A model generated the notes under the pieces. That model worked only from the letters and a program-made list of their open reading frames with translations, had not been told where the DNA came from and did not search any database. 64,000 nucleotides of DNA from Cercophora sp. LCS_1 (taxonomy: Eukaryota; Ascomycota; Sordariomycetes; Sordariales; Lasiosphaeriaceae): NCBI GenBank assembly GCA_036250225.1, contig JAPZLL010000018.1:1-64000 (forward strand), read 5' to 3'. Numbering within the stretch: position 1 is the stretch's first letter; each line of letters starts with the position of its first letter. Below, one piece after another: positions 21,570 to 29,905 of the stretch. The position numbers and the translations under genes are program-made.

Positions 21570-21812
21570 ATGGCCCACCTTTATCAAGACATCACTCATC
21601 AGCCTGGTAGCCCTCACATCCGACTCCTTCGCCTGCAGCCTGAGGGCACCAGCGAGCACACCCCCCTTGAAGCGCACCTTGAGGTTGTCGCGCTGGTGGA
21701 TGCGCCCCCTTACGAGGCCTTGTCGTACGTGTGGGGAGCCGCCAGGATTCACAAAGGGGCCCAGCTAGATGGCGAGGCGGTTGACGCTATAGAGAACCTC
21801 GTTGCCGCCTAG
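21570..21812 (+). pseudogene. HET-domain gene fragment, N-terminal end
   Basis: From the ATG at 21570, 80 residues read IRLLRLQP, LEAHLEVVALVDAPPYEALSY and VWGAA, the first third of a HET domain (the APPYEALSYVWG box). The frame ends at a TAG at 21810 and no later HET block (IWVDAICINQ, FFRRPWFSRVWVLQE) follows. The fragment is a truncated gene start and cannot make a HET protein. Confidence 0.7.
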
Positions 21813-22336
21813 TAGCAGTGAATAGAAGAGGCGGTGCGACATTTTCTACCTGGAAATGTAGTAATGCATTACCTTTGGCCCAAGCAAATCCAACAAGCTT
21901 CCACGTGCACGACTTGCTTTGTTTTATTTTTTTTCCGCACACAACCACTGACGCCTCAGCCGGATTTTGTTCTCTTAGATTCTCCACCAAACCTGTGTTG
22001 CAAACGCTGGGGTATCGGTTTACCGCATGATCAGAAGTGGAGCGGCCCGTCCCCTGTGAGGAGCGGAGGGTCCCTCTCCGTGCGCTTCACATGGCAACCA
22101 ATTATGCGAGCGCAACCAAATACATCCTCTCTAGATAGCCGAGAGGAGGTGGGCTCCCGACTGGTGGAATTGCAAATCGTTAGCGAGCCCAACCAGCACT
22201 TCGGGTTCTTGTACAATACTACAAAGTTTGGCCTCATCATCGCGGGGAGCTGTGCTGTCATCGTATCGACATGGCAAATAAGAAACCGTCGTGAATCTCA
22301 CACCTATAGCAGACTCCAGCCTACAACACCAACACC

Positions 22337-23143
22337 ATGAAGCTATCGGCTCTCGCTACGAGCTTTGCATCGGTCTTTGTTGCGGTAACGGCCAGCCCCG
22401 TGAGTCGGCAAGCAAAATCTGCTGCCTTCTTCCTGGCGGGAGATTCCACAACGGCGGTCAACGGTGGTTGGGGTGACGGGTTCCTCACCACCCTGCGAGG
22501 CGGCGCGATTGGACAGAATAAAGGCCACAGTGGCACTACGACGGCTTCATTTGTTGCTGGGGGTGACTGGGGGAAGGTGTTGGACCTAGTTAAGAGCAAC
22601 CAGGCTAAGTACGACTGCTATGTAACCATCCAATTCGGCCACAACGACCAGGTACAGACCCCTAGCTCCCATCAATTGTCACAAAATTTCCCCGTCTAAC
22701 ATCAGTCCTGCTAGAAATCCACCGCGGGCATCAGCATGTCGACCTTCCAGACCAACGTCCAAAATCTGGCCAACCAGGTCAAGTCGGCCGGCGGGACACC
22801 TATAATCCTCACTTCACTTACACGGCGCACCTTCACCAGCGGAAAGGTAGACGACAACCTGGCCAACGTGGCCGAGGCGGCTAAAAAAGCGGCTGCAACT
22901 GTCGGCGTCGCCCTGCTCGATCTCAACGACGCCTCCAGGAAGTACGTTCAGGCCATCGGCTCGTCCAACGCTGATAAATACAACCTCGCCCAAGGCGACC
23001 GGACCCACCTCAACGCCGCCGGCACGGTCGTGTTTGGCCGCATGGTCGCCGACCTGATTGTCGCCTGGAAGCCGGCGCTATCCACCTACATCACCCCTGA
23101 CGCCGCGCTATCCCAGAAGATTGCCCAAGGTATATTTGCATGA
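22337..23143 (+). CDS. Secreted rhamnogalacturonan acetylesterase (CE12, SGNH hydrolase)
   Basis: Two exons: 22337-22651 and 22715-23143, with a 63-nt intron (GTACAG..TCTAAC..GCTAG). The product has 247 residues. A signal peptide covers about residues 1-20. FLAGDSTTA carries the catalytic Ser of block I, GGWGDGF follows, VTIQFGHNDQ is block III with the oxyanion Asn, and GDRTHLNAAG holds the catalytic Asp-His pair. This full set is typical of CE12 enzymes that remove acetyl groups from rhamnogalacturonan I in pectin. The length is normal for the family and the ATG context is good (AACACCATGA). The enzyme points to growth on plant material. It is not obviously linked to the peptide genes 1.6 kb further on. 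Confidence 0.88.
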
Positions 23144-23479
23144 TTGCAGCAAATGGAAGACAGAACTATATCGTTGTACTACACAAACTAAGGCCCCCAT
23201 TCCGTCTGCATACTGTCAGAGGATAATACACATGGTTTCCTACCCTTAGCCCCCTGTCACACTCGTTCCACTCTCACAAGACATACCAAAACTGCGCCGC
23301 CCTCGCCTGGATACATCTCTGCATTTCCTCGTAGCTTGCTAAACGTGGATTCCTCTTCCAGTTCTTCAGCAATGACCAATGTAGCCTTGAATGGTCCCGC
23401 CCCATGCACACCGGGCAAACTACCTATCGCCTCTCAACCCCTACGCAGACTGGATTGCGTTGGCCCCAGGTTGGTTGGT

Positions 23480-24590
23480 GACCGCGCCCGCGCCAAATAA
23501 TGATTACCACTTCGATGAATCAGCCGGTGCCTCATATGGTATGTTTGAACGATGGTAGAGTCCCTGGTTCTCAACCTCCCAAGAGCATCGCCATCCGGCC
23601 CGAGCAATGGTGGTAGCTATGGTGGCAGCAATGGTGACAACGGTGGTCTCACTTTCACCCCTGGCCCACCTTCGCCAACCTGCATGTCAAGTTGCGGTTC
23701 CCTGTGCTCCGGACACTACTGTCAAGCCAACCTCATAGGCGAGCCCCCGGCTTTCCATGACCCAAGGACCCGGCGCACAACAAGCCAACAGCATCAAGTA
23801 CCTCTGGGCCTGGTCCCATCATCACGCCTCTTCCGGACGACGCCCCCCCTCCAATTATCCAACCCTCACTAACCCCAAGACATGCGACCGGCCATCCCAG
23901 ACCGCCACTGTTTGCCTCGGGTACGGCGAATGCGGAACCTCTCTGTGGTGTCCGCCCGCTCCGCCCGCTCCGCCCGCTCCGCCCCCCACCCCCACCGCCA
24001 GCGCCATCCGAGTTCATCGCCGTTGTAAAGTCCGAGATGGGTTTTAGCGACGGCGGTAAATTTGGTGGTGGCTGTCACGACGGCTCACCCGTGTACGAAA
24101 TCAAAATGTATCGCGGGGAACATGCGCCTGGGGTAGGTTCTGGTTGCGATGGAAAAGGGGAGTTTCTGGCGTATTCCTAGCTAAAGATGGGTACCGAGGT
24201 CAACGGCTGCCACAAGGGCGCCTACACCAACGGCTGGAGGGTGTGTCTGACGAGCTACGGGGCGAATGTACACAACGGCAGGGGACAGCATCAGCGCTGT
24301 CTCCATGATGATACGGTTATTCGTCATTGTCTGTTTATGTGCTATCAGACTGCGACGAGGAAATTCAAGTGCGATGGCATCTACCGGCAGTATAATAGGG
24401 TTGCTCATCATACACCCACCGACCTCGCTGCAGAGGGCCCCACGCTTGTACATGGTGCGTCAATGACTCTATCGTCGGCCATCCCAGCATCGGGGACGTC
24501 ATCGTTAGCTTCATGGAGCGACAGCTGTGGAGTTTATCATCGGGCACAATACAACGGATTCAGAGGACAAGCCAAGCCATGAGCGGACGG
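23480..24590 (+). pseudogene. Relic of a secreted Gly/Pro/Cys-rich protein
   Basis: Blocks in changing frames look like one decayed gene: NNDYHFDESAGASYG near 23497, then SPTCMSSCGSLCSGHYC near 23675, a CLGYGECGTSLWCPP block near 23913, a run of PAP repeats at 23951-23990, EFIAVVKSEMGFSDGGKFGG near 24010, and GCHKGAYTNGWRVCLTSYGA near 24206. Cys-rich tails of this kind occur behind catalytic domains of secreted fungal proteins such as some GH18 chitinases, but no catalytic domain is present here. In-frame stops (for example at 23555 and 24178) and frame changes argue that it is dead. The family assignment is uncertain. Confidence 0.35.
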
Positions 24591-24772
24591 AGCGATGTTA
24601 AGAAGACACAATTGATGACGGCCTCGTAGCCTAGGTAACCTGCAGCCAAAGTTCAAGCACACCCCCTATTACAGAAAACACGTCCGTTCTCCTTCACCGT
24701 CCCACGGAAATTCCCTTTAGCGAAACCTGCAACAATACTCCGATGGAAGCCTTAACCCCGAAATGACCACGG

Positions 24773-25161
24773 CTACTCGGCGGGAACCTCCTCGGTGCGA
24801 CGATGCTTGCTCTTCCGGAAGGGCAAGTCCCACTCAAATTCCCAATTCTTGAACTTCCACAACTCCTCGGTGGGAGGAGCCACCTCCTCAGCGCGACGAT
24901 GTTTGCTCTTCTTGAAGGGCAAGTCCCATTCAAACTCCCAGTTCTTGAACTTCCACAGCTCTTCAGTTGGGGCTTCAGTCGAGGTGGGGGCCGCCTCGGC
25001 TCGCTTGGAGGGCGTGTCGACTGTGGCTGTGAGGAACAGTTAGAGAGGCGCTTCGCTTGAGGACAAGATATTTGGGCGGGAAGTGTAGGCATACCGGTTG
25101 GAAGAGCAGATGCTCCGATGGCGAGGAGGGCCACGATGGAGGCGAGGTGTTGAAGTTGCAT
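24773..25161 (-). CDS. Secreted two-repeat precursor peptide, RiPP (dikaritin-type) candidate
   Basis: Exons 25161-25095 and 25026-24773 on the minus strand, joined across a 68-nt intron (GTATGC..CTCTAAC..CACAG), give 106 residues. Residues 1-20 are a signal peptide (LASIVALLAIGASA). A Kex2 site SKR ends at residue 31. Then come two repeat units with a period of exactly 32 residues: the identical 18-residue block 43-60 and 75-92 contains WKFKNWEFEWDLPF, and each is followed by a basic tail [K/R]KSKHRR that ends in a dibasic pair. The spacer between them is acidic and Pro-rich (AEEVAPP). This is the plan of kexin-processed repeat precursors such as those of ustiloxin, phomopsin and epichloecyclin, and of pheromone precursors. 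The two divergent genes at 26219 and 27944 encode UstYa-type proteins, which favours a ribosomal peptide pathway. The core lacks Tyr. Read without splicing, the frame is longer but loses the repeats, so the intron is well supported. A second acceptor 6 nt downstream would drop two residues only. Confidence 0.75.
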
Positions 25162-25261
25162 TGTGGATGTGTATTGGGGCTGTCTTTGATCAAGAAAGAT
25201 GAAGTGGGACTGCTTGGGTTGTCAGAGAGGATATCTTGAATTCGGAATGAGGAGGGAGTGA

Positions 25262-25269
25262 TACTTATA
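25262..25269 (-). promoter_or_regulatory. TATA box of the precursor peptide gene
   Basis: On the minus strand CTATAAGTAT lies about 100 nt upstream of the ATG at 25161, a normal position for a strong fungal promoter. The region 25162-26218 is shared with the divergent UstYa-like gene, so both could be controlled from it. Confidence 0.45.
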
Positions 25270-26218
25270 GAACGTCGTCGATGGGAGACACGGCGAGTTT
25301 GATCTAAAGACGGCTCTCCCCCGTCAATGGGTCTTCGTGCTGTTCATTCCCCCATGCTATGACGACACAACGGTCGCCCACCTATCAAACCGTCAAATCC
25401 ACATGCTATGATCACATCCGCCCCGTCGGAATAGGGTTTTCTCAGCCCTGAGTCCCGAGGCCATCCGGAGATCGGAGACGGCCAGCCGCAATGTAAAACT
25501 TGAAACACCGTCTCCTGGAGCTAGGTAAATCACATGTTCGAAATACGCCTTGCTCGCAACCGTGTCCGTCTTAGGGTCTTCCGAACCGGTGAATGTTATG
25601 CCTTGAAAGGGATGCGGGGCCCTGGGGTGCGGGGCCCTGACACGGAGACTTTCATTCGTGTCTCGTTCTGATGTTATTCCGAATGTCCAATGGCGTGATG
25701 CTATTGGACGGGAGAGGAGTTCATGGGGTTCGGAGGCTTGACCTAAAGTTCAGCCCTAAGCGAAGCGTAGCTCATCGGACATCATGCTGATTGGTGGATG
25801 GACCTCAGCCAAGGCATGCTGCAAGGCACAGATCCGATCGATGGCTTTGCCATGACGCCGCGTCCAATGACAGCCAATTGCTGCCTTTTCGGGTGGGGGA
25901 ACAATGCGCAGCCGTTGCAAGCATCAATAGCAAAAGCTTCGGTATTCCTTGCAATTGGACGCCCTATTGCTGAACCCCTTTTCTTTCCCGTCTTCATCTA
26001 TCGCGGTACGGAGCAATGCCTTGCCGATCACAGCCGCAGCTGTTCGGAGGTTATGATTGGCATGCTACCTAGGAGGGTCGCAAATGCATTTACCGGGGTT
26101 CCTCGAAACTGCGTTCATCTGTCGTTGACAGTGGGACCCTCGTGACAGCTGGATTCTTTTGGTCCTCAAACTCGCCTTTGGACATCTCCTTTCAACAGAA
26201 ACCACAGCTGCCTTGACC
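25270..26218. other. Divergent intergenic region between precursor and UstYa-like genes
   Basis: No gene is supported. Short frames have no motif. The region contains several CGG/CCG-bearing words (for example CCGGAGATCGGAGACGGCC near 25463) of the kind bound by Zn2Cys6 regulators, but such words are common by chance at this base composition. Confidence 0.35.
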
Positions 26219-27306
26219 ATGTTCAACCGCATCAGATCGTCCTCAATGTGGTCCTATTCGGCACTTGGTCCCACATCTTCGGGCCGGCCGTCATCGGAAA
26301 TGGCCGAACGTGATGGATCGGAAGACAAAGAATCCGAGCTCTTCATGTCTAGTGGCCATCTGGATACGAGTCAGCAAAACCGGGCCAGATGCAACTGGCG
26401 CGCATTCGCCATGCACGCCATTCTGTTTACTGCCAACATTTCCCTCATGGCAGTCTTGGCCACGAAGCTACAGCGAGTGCAGCATGTGTCTAGTAAGCAT
26501 ACCTGAGCTAGGGCGCTCGAGTGCGACGGACTAATTCGTGGTAATCTAGCATCAATGATACCCGACGCCGGTTTTGAACAACGCCGGTTCGACTTTCACG
26601 GAATTTACACGGCCTCCGGGGCTCTGAATTCGCACAAGAAAGATGCCCAGTTTACCGGGCCACCGAGACCAGAGTTGGACGCGGCGTGGATGCAACTGCA
26701 GCGGTACAGCGACATCAAAGTATCGGAACAGGAACTGGGATCTTTTGCCGCTGACAAGACGCTTGTCCGTCTCACAGACGGAAGTGGCACCTATGCCATG
26801 CTGGCTGTTTACCATGGTTTGCACTGCGTCGAGCGGATGCACCACGTTCTCTACACCGACCATTACTACCCGAATCTGACGGATGCCGAGGCTTTTTTGT
26901 TGAAGCAGCATTCAGAGCACTGTCTAGACTATCTCAGACAATACGTCCAGTGCAATGCGGACACCACTCTGCTCCCGATGCATTGGAGCGACTCGTGAGT
27001 TATTTCTACTGTTCAGTGAAGCGGCCAGCTGCTAACGAAACACCACCAGAGGACCAACTCCATCTGCTGTCGACAATGGCAACCACCAATGTGTCTCTTG
27101 GGAAGGGATCGAGGACTGGACGTCCAAGCACAAGTTTGACCCTTCGACACCAGGTCTACTGATGCATCCAAAGTTTGGTGAGTCGCCTTGTCCATGAACT
27201 GGCCCACGACTGACATATTTGCGAATTAGGGGATCCTTACGTCCCCGATCCGGATGACCGCCATTTGAATCTGGGAGTGGCACCAGCGAGGCACGATGGA
27301 CATTAG
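26219..27306 (+). CDS. UstYa/DUF3328-type protein 1 (putative peptide-modifying oxidase)
   Basis: Four exons: 26219-26492, 26550-26994, 27050-27177 and 27230-27306; introns of 57, 55, 55-range and 52 nt all have GT..AG ends, two with clear CTAAT/GCTAAC branch sites, and the frame is kept across each. The product has 307 residues. A single membrane helix lies near residues 64-84 (AFAMHAILFTANISLMAVLA) after a cytosolic Ser-rich N-terminus. The two HxxHC motifs that define UstYa proteins are HGLHC at 180-184 and HSEHC at 212-216, the second followed by LDYLRQYVQC. UstYa-type proteins are needed for oxidative cyclisation in ustiloxin, asperipin and cyclochlorotine pathways. The gene lies divergent from the precursor peptide and 638 nt before a second such gene in the same direction. 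Confidence 0.85.
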
Positions 27307-27943
27307 AATGTAGATTACACTATGAGTCAGGCTTTTAAGTGATTTAAGTTAAGAAGGCGTTGTTTGTATCTAGAATGCGAATGACAGAGAGAGCTTACCT
27401 AAGATTAAAAATACAATTATTCCTGGAGAAATCCTTCCAAATATAAGTTGAGAAAAAAAAGTTCCGTCATTCTGTTTCTCTTCCATTTTGCGGGATACCC
27501 TCTACCTCCCAACTTTGCTCCTCGTTTTGGTGTGTGCATAACCCGGGAATCTCGCATGACCACAATCTTGATTCTAGCCTCGATATAAGAATTCAGGGGT
27601 ACTGCCCTCCGACTCGTTCTCAGCTGCCAAGCCGGCCAGGCGGTGCAAACGCCATCACAGTCCAACAGAGCGACGCAGCTGCGTGATTGGTGCTGTTTCT
27701 TCCAGCCGCTTGGGAGAACATTTGCATCGGATGCCATTTCCCCTTTCGTTAGCTGCCCAACAGAAAGCGTTTTTTGCTCAGCTGAGTTCCACGGGGCAGA
27801 CCGCGACCCCTTCATCTCGCCTGGATGACGCCTTTGGGCGCGATCTGTTCTCCCTCGCTCGGTTCATCCCTCTCAACCGTATTTCTTTCCCATCGGCACA
27901 CCTACGTTGTTCGCTGCAATCGAGTGTTTCAACAACTGCTGCC

Positions 27944-28750
27944 ATGGATTCGTCTAGCACCCCATTTCTCGCTGCCGTCAGTACCATGGGCGAGCCGGAC
28001 TCAGGATACAAGGACTCGGAGCTAGATATGTACCCCACCAAGAGAGCCCAACCGAACAGCCAACGATGCAGTCTGCTCATCTTCCACGGCGTTGTCTACA
28101 TGTTCGCCATCGGGGGTCTCGCCACCCTTCTCTTGCAGCTTGTTCACTTCTCCCTTCTCTCGAGGGACCCGCCCCCCAGCTCTCCCACCCCAGACGTCTA
28201 CCGACCGTCAACACTCCCCACCGGCCTCAGCATCTGCGACTGCGGCTCATCCGTCCAAGAAGCCCTCTCGCTCGGCTGCATCTACGACACACTCGCAACA
28301 GCCTGGCTCCCGCCTGCCTGTCGGGACGACGCCCTCACGGCGCAGTTTGACCGTGCCGGTCCCGGCGAAGACGGCGCGTGGTCGTACTTTGCCGACGAAG
28401 CAGGGGCCATTCCCTTGACCATAGCCGACGTGGCGGCGCTGGGTGGCACAGAAAACAATACATTCTGGGCATCGCGGACATGGCACATGACGCACTGCAT
28501 TTTTTACTGGCAAAAGTACTGGCGCATGAGGCGTACAGGGGCTGTCATGGAGGAGCGGTTCGATAGCCTGGCGCATGTTAAGCACTGTGGCGAGTTGCTG
28601 CTCAACCCACATCCACCCAAGACGGATAAGTTATTGGAGGTGCCGGTCATGATGAATTCGAGCATGGCAGCGCACGTGGCTGCTGGTATGAAGACGAGCG
28701 AGGGACAGCCGCATAGGCACGATAATGGAGACCATGAGCATTCCAGATAG
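27944..28750 (+). CDS. UstYa/DUF3328-related protein 2
   Basis: A single exon of 268 residues from the ATG at 27944 (GCTGCCATGGATTC). The frame is open further upstream but without ATG in good context. Membrane helix at about 47-70 (FHGVVYMFAIGGLATLLLQLV). The luminal part contains SICDCGSSVQEALSLGCIYD, then FWASRTWHMTHCIFYWQK and RFDSLAHVKHC. HMTHC (181-185) and HVKHC (211-215) fit the paired HxxHC motifs of UstYa proteins, although the rest differs from protein 1, so this is a distinct subfamily. The C-terminus is His/Asp-rich. Two different UstYa-like proteins next to one precursor is the usual arrangement in dikaritin clusters. The gene ends 75 nt from the convergent arginase-like gene. 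Confidence 0.8.
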   Translation: MDSSSTPFLAAVSTMGEPDSGYKDSELDMYPTKRAQPNSQRCSLLIFHGVVYMFAIGGLATLLLQLVHFSLLSRDPPPSSPTPDVYRPSTLPTGLSICDCGSSVQEALSLGCIYDTLATAWLPPACRDDALTAQFDRAGPGEDGAWSYFADEAGAIPLTIADVAALGGTENNTFWASRTWHMTHCIFYWQKYWRMRRTGAVMEERFDSLAHVKHCGELLLNPHPPKTDKLLEVPVMMNSSMAAHVAAGMKTSEGQPHRHDNGDHEHSR

Positions 28751-28825
28751 AGTAATCTAGAGTAATGGGAGTGCTCCGAAGACGAAGGAGGAATGAACAG
28801 CATAAACGCAAAGTCAAACCCTCGA

Positions 28826-29770
28826 TCAGAGCAACTCTCGCTCCCTCAAGCCCTGCAAAACCTTGACAACGGCCTCAGCGGCAACACTCGCAATCCTCTG
28901 TGCCTCTTCCTCACTATCACAAAATGGATCAAACGACGCAAGCGTAAAGGCCAACGGCACAGTCTGCGCAACAATCCCCGCCACACACCCCACAAGCTCA
29001 ACCCCCGAAAGGCCCCCAGAACAAGCAAACGCATTCGCCTTACCGACCGTCGGATCCAGCACATCCAAATCCAAATGCACAAGCACATTCTTCCCCTTCT
29101 CAAACCTCTCACCCATCTCCCTCTCCAATCCACTCTTGAAATTCACCCTCTCACCACCCCAAACAACACCCATTTCAGACTTCTCCACCCTCTCCCTCTC
29201 AAGCTCATTGACATCCCTCATCCCGACATGCACCACCCTCGACAAATCAAACGCCCTATGTCCGGGCACAGTCTCCATCAACGCCTTCCAACACTCCCCA
29301 CCCATCATCGCGATACCTTGACTGTCGAAATACCCACTGACAACCGTATCAGGGATGTTGTAGTCGTCGTGCGCATCGAACCAGACGCAGCCGATTGCAT
29401 CGGCTCCACATCCCTCGAGTTCATCAGAGGCCCACAGCCCCGCTGCGACGCCGACACTAGCGCAGCAGTTACCCGCCAAAATGATGGGGAAGGAACCGCT
29501 GTTGCGGGCGGATGTCACGGCGCGGGCGGTGCGGCGGAGGAGTTCAAAGGTGCGACCGATTTCGCCTTCAAAGTCGTCGGCGACGGGCGGGAGTTGGATG
29601 GTGTGGATCGGGAGGTTGAATTTCGCGAGGGCCGGGAGGAGGGTGGAGAGGAGGAAGGAGGGACCTTCGCTGACGCGGGAGCGGTGGAGCGGGCTTGCGT
29701 GGAGGCCGACGTGGTAGGGGGAGGTGATGATGGTGATCGATGTGATCGAGTTGGGCGTTTTGGTCGACAT
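28826..29770 (-). CDS. Arginase-family ureohydrolase with a variant metal site
   Basis: A single exon of 314 residues. WFDAHDDYNIPD (DAHxD, residues 132-136) and VHLDLDVLDP (DxDxxDP, 233-240) are the manganese-binding motifs of arginase, agmatinase and formiminoglutamase. The first motif, normally GGDHS, is GNCCAS (100-105): the metal-binding His is replaced by Cys. Such GN-C variants occur in a subgroup of arginase-like proteins whose substrates are unknown. The length fits the family. It could hydrolyse a guanidino compound, or have lost that activity. It is convergent with UstYa-like protein 2. Peptide arginases exist in bacterial RiPP pathways, but nothing in this sequence shows that this enzyme acts on the precursor. 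Confidence 0.8.
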   Translation of the reverse strand: MSTKTPNSITSITIITSPYHVGLHASPLHRSRVSEGPSFLLSTLLPALAKFNLPIHTIQLPPVADDFEGEIGRTFELLRRTARAVTSARNSGSFPIILAGNCCASVGVAAGLWASDELEGCGADAIGCVWFDAHDDYNIPDTVVSGYFDSQGIAMMGGECWKALMETVPGHRAFDLSRVVHVGMRDVNELERERVEKSEMGVVWGGERVNFKSGLEREMGERFEKGKNVLVHLDLDVLDPTVGKANAFACSGGLSGVELVGCVAGIVAQTVPLAFTLASFDPFCDSEEEAQRIASVAAEAVVKVLQGLRERELL

Positions 29771-29905
29771 TTTTGGAGGGGGCCGGAGAGAGATCAGGTG
29801 TTGAGAGGGGATAATTGCTGTGGGTCGTGTCTGTATTTGAGTTGATCCTTCCCCGGTTGCGCGCGCCCTTGTTTTGACTCATCTCGATGCGGGGTCGCGC
29901 TTTCC

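Noticed and set aside
24694..25161. Unspliced 155-codon reading of the precursor peptide gene
   Set aside because: It reads through a perfect intron (GTATGC, CTCTAAC, CACAG) and loses the in-frame repeats and dibasic sites that appear after splicing.
28793..29845. 350-codon plus-strand frame over the arginase-like gene
   Set aside because: Antisense shadow; Arg/His/Leu-rich and without motifs, while the minus strand carries clear metal-binding motifs.
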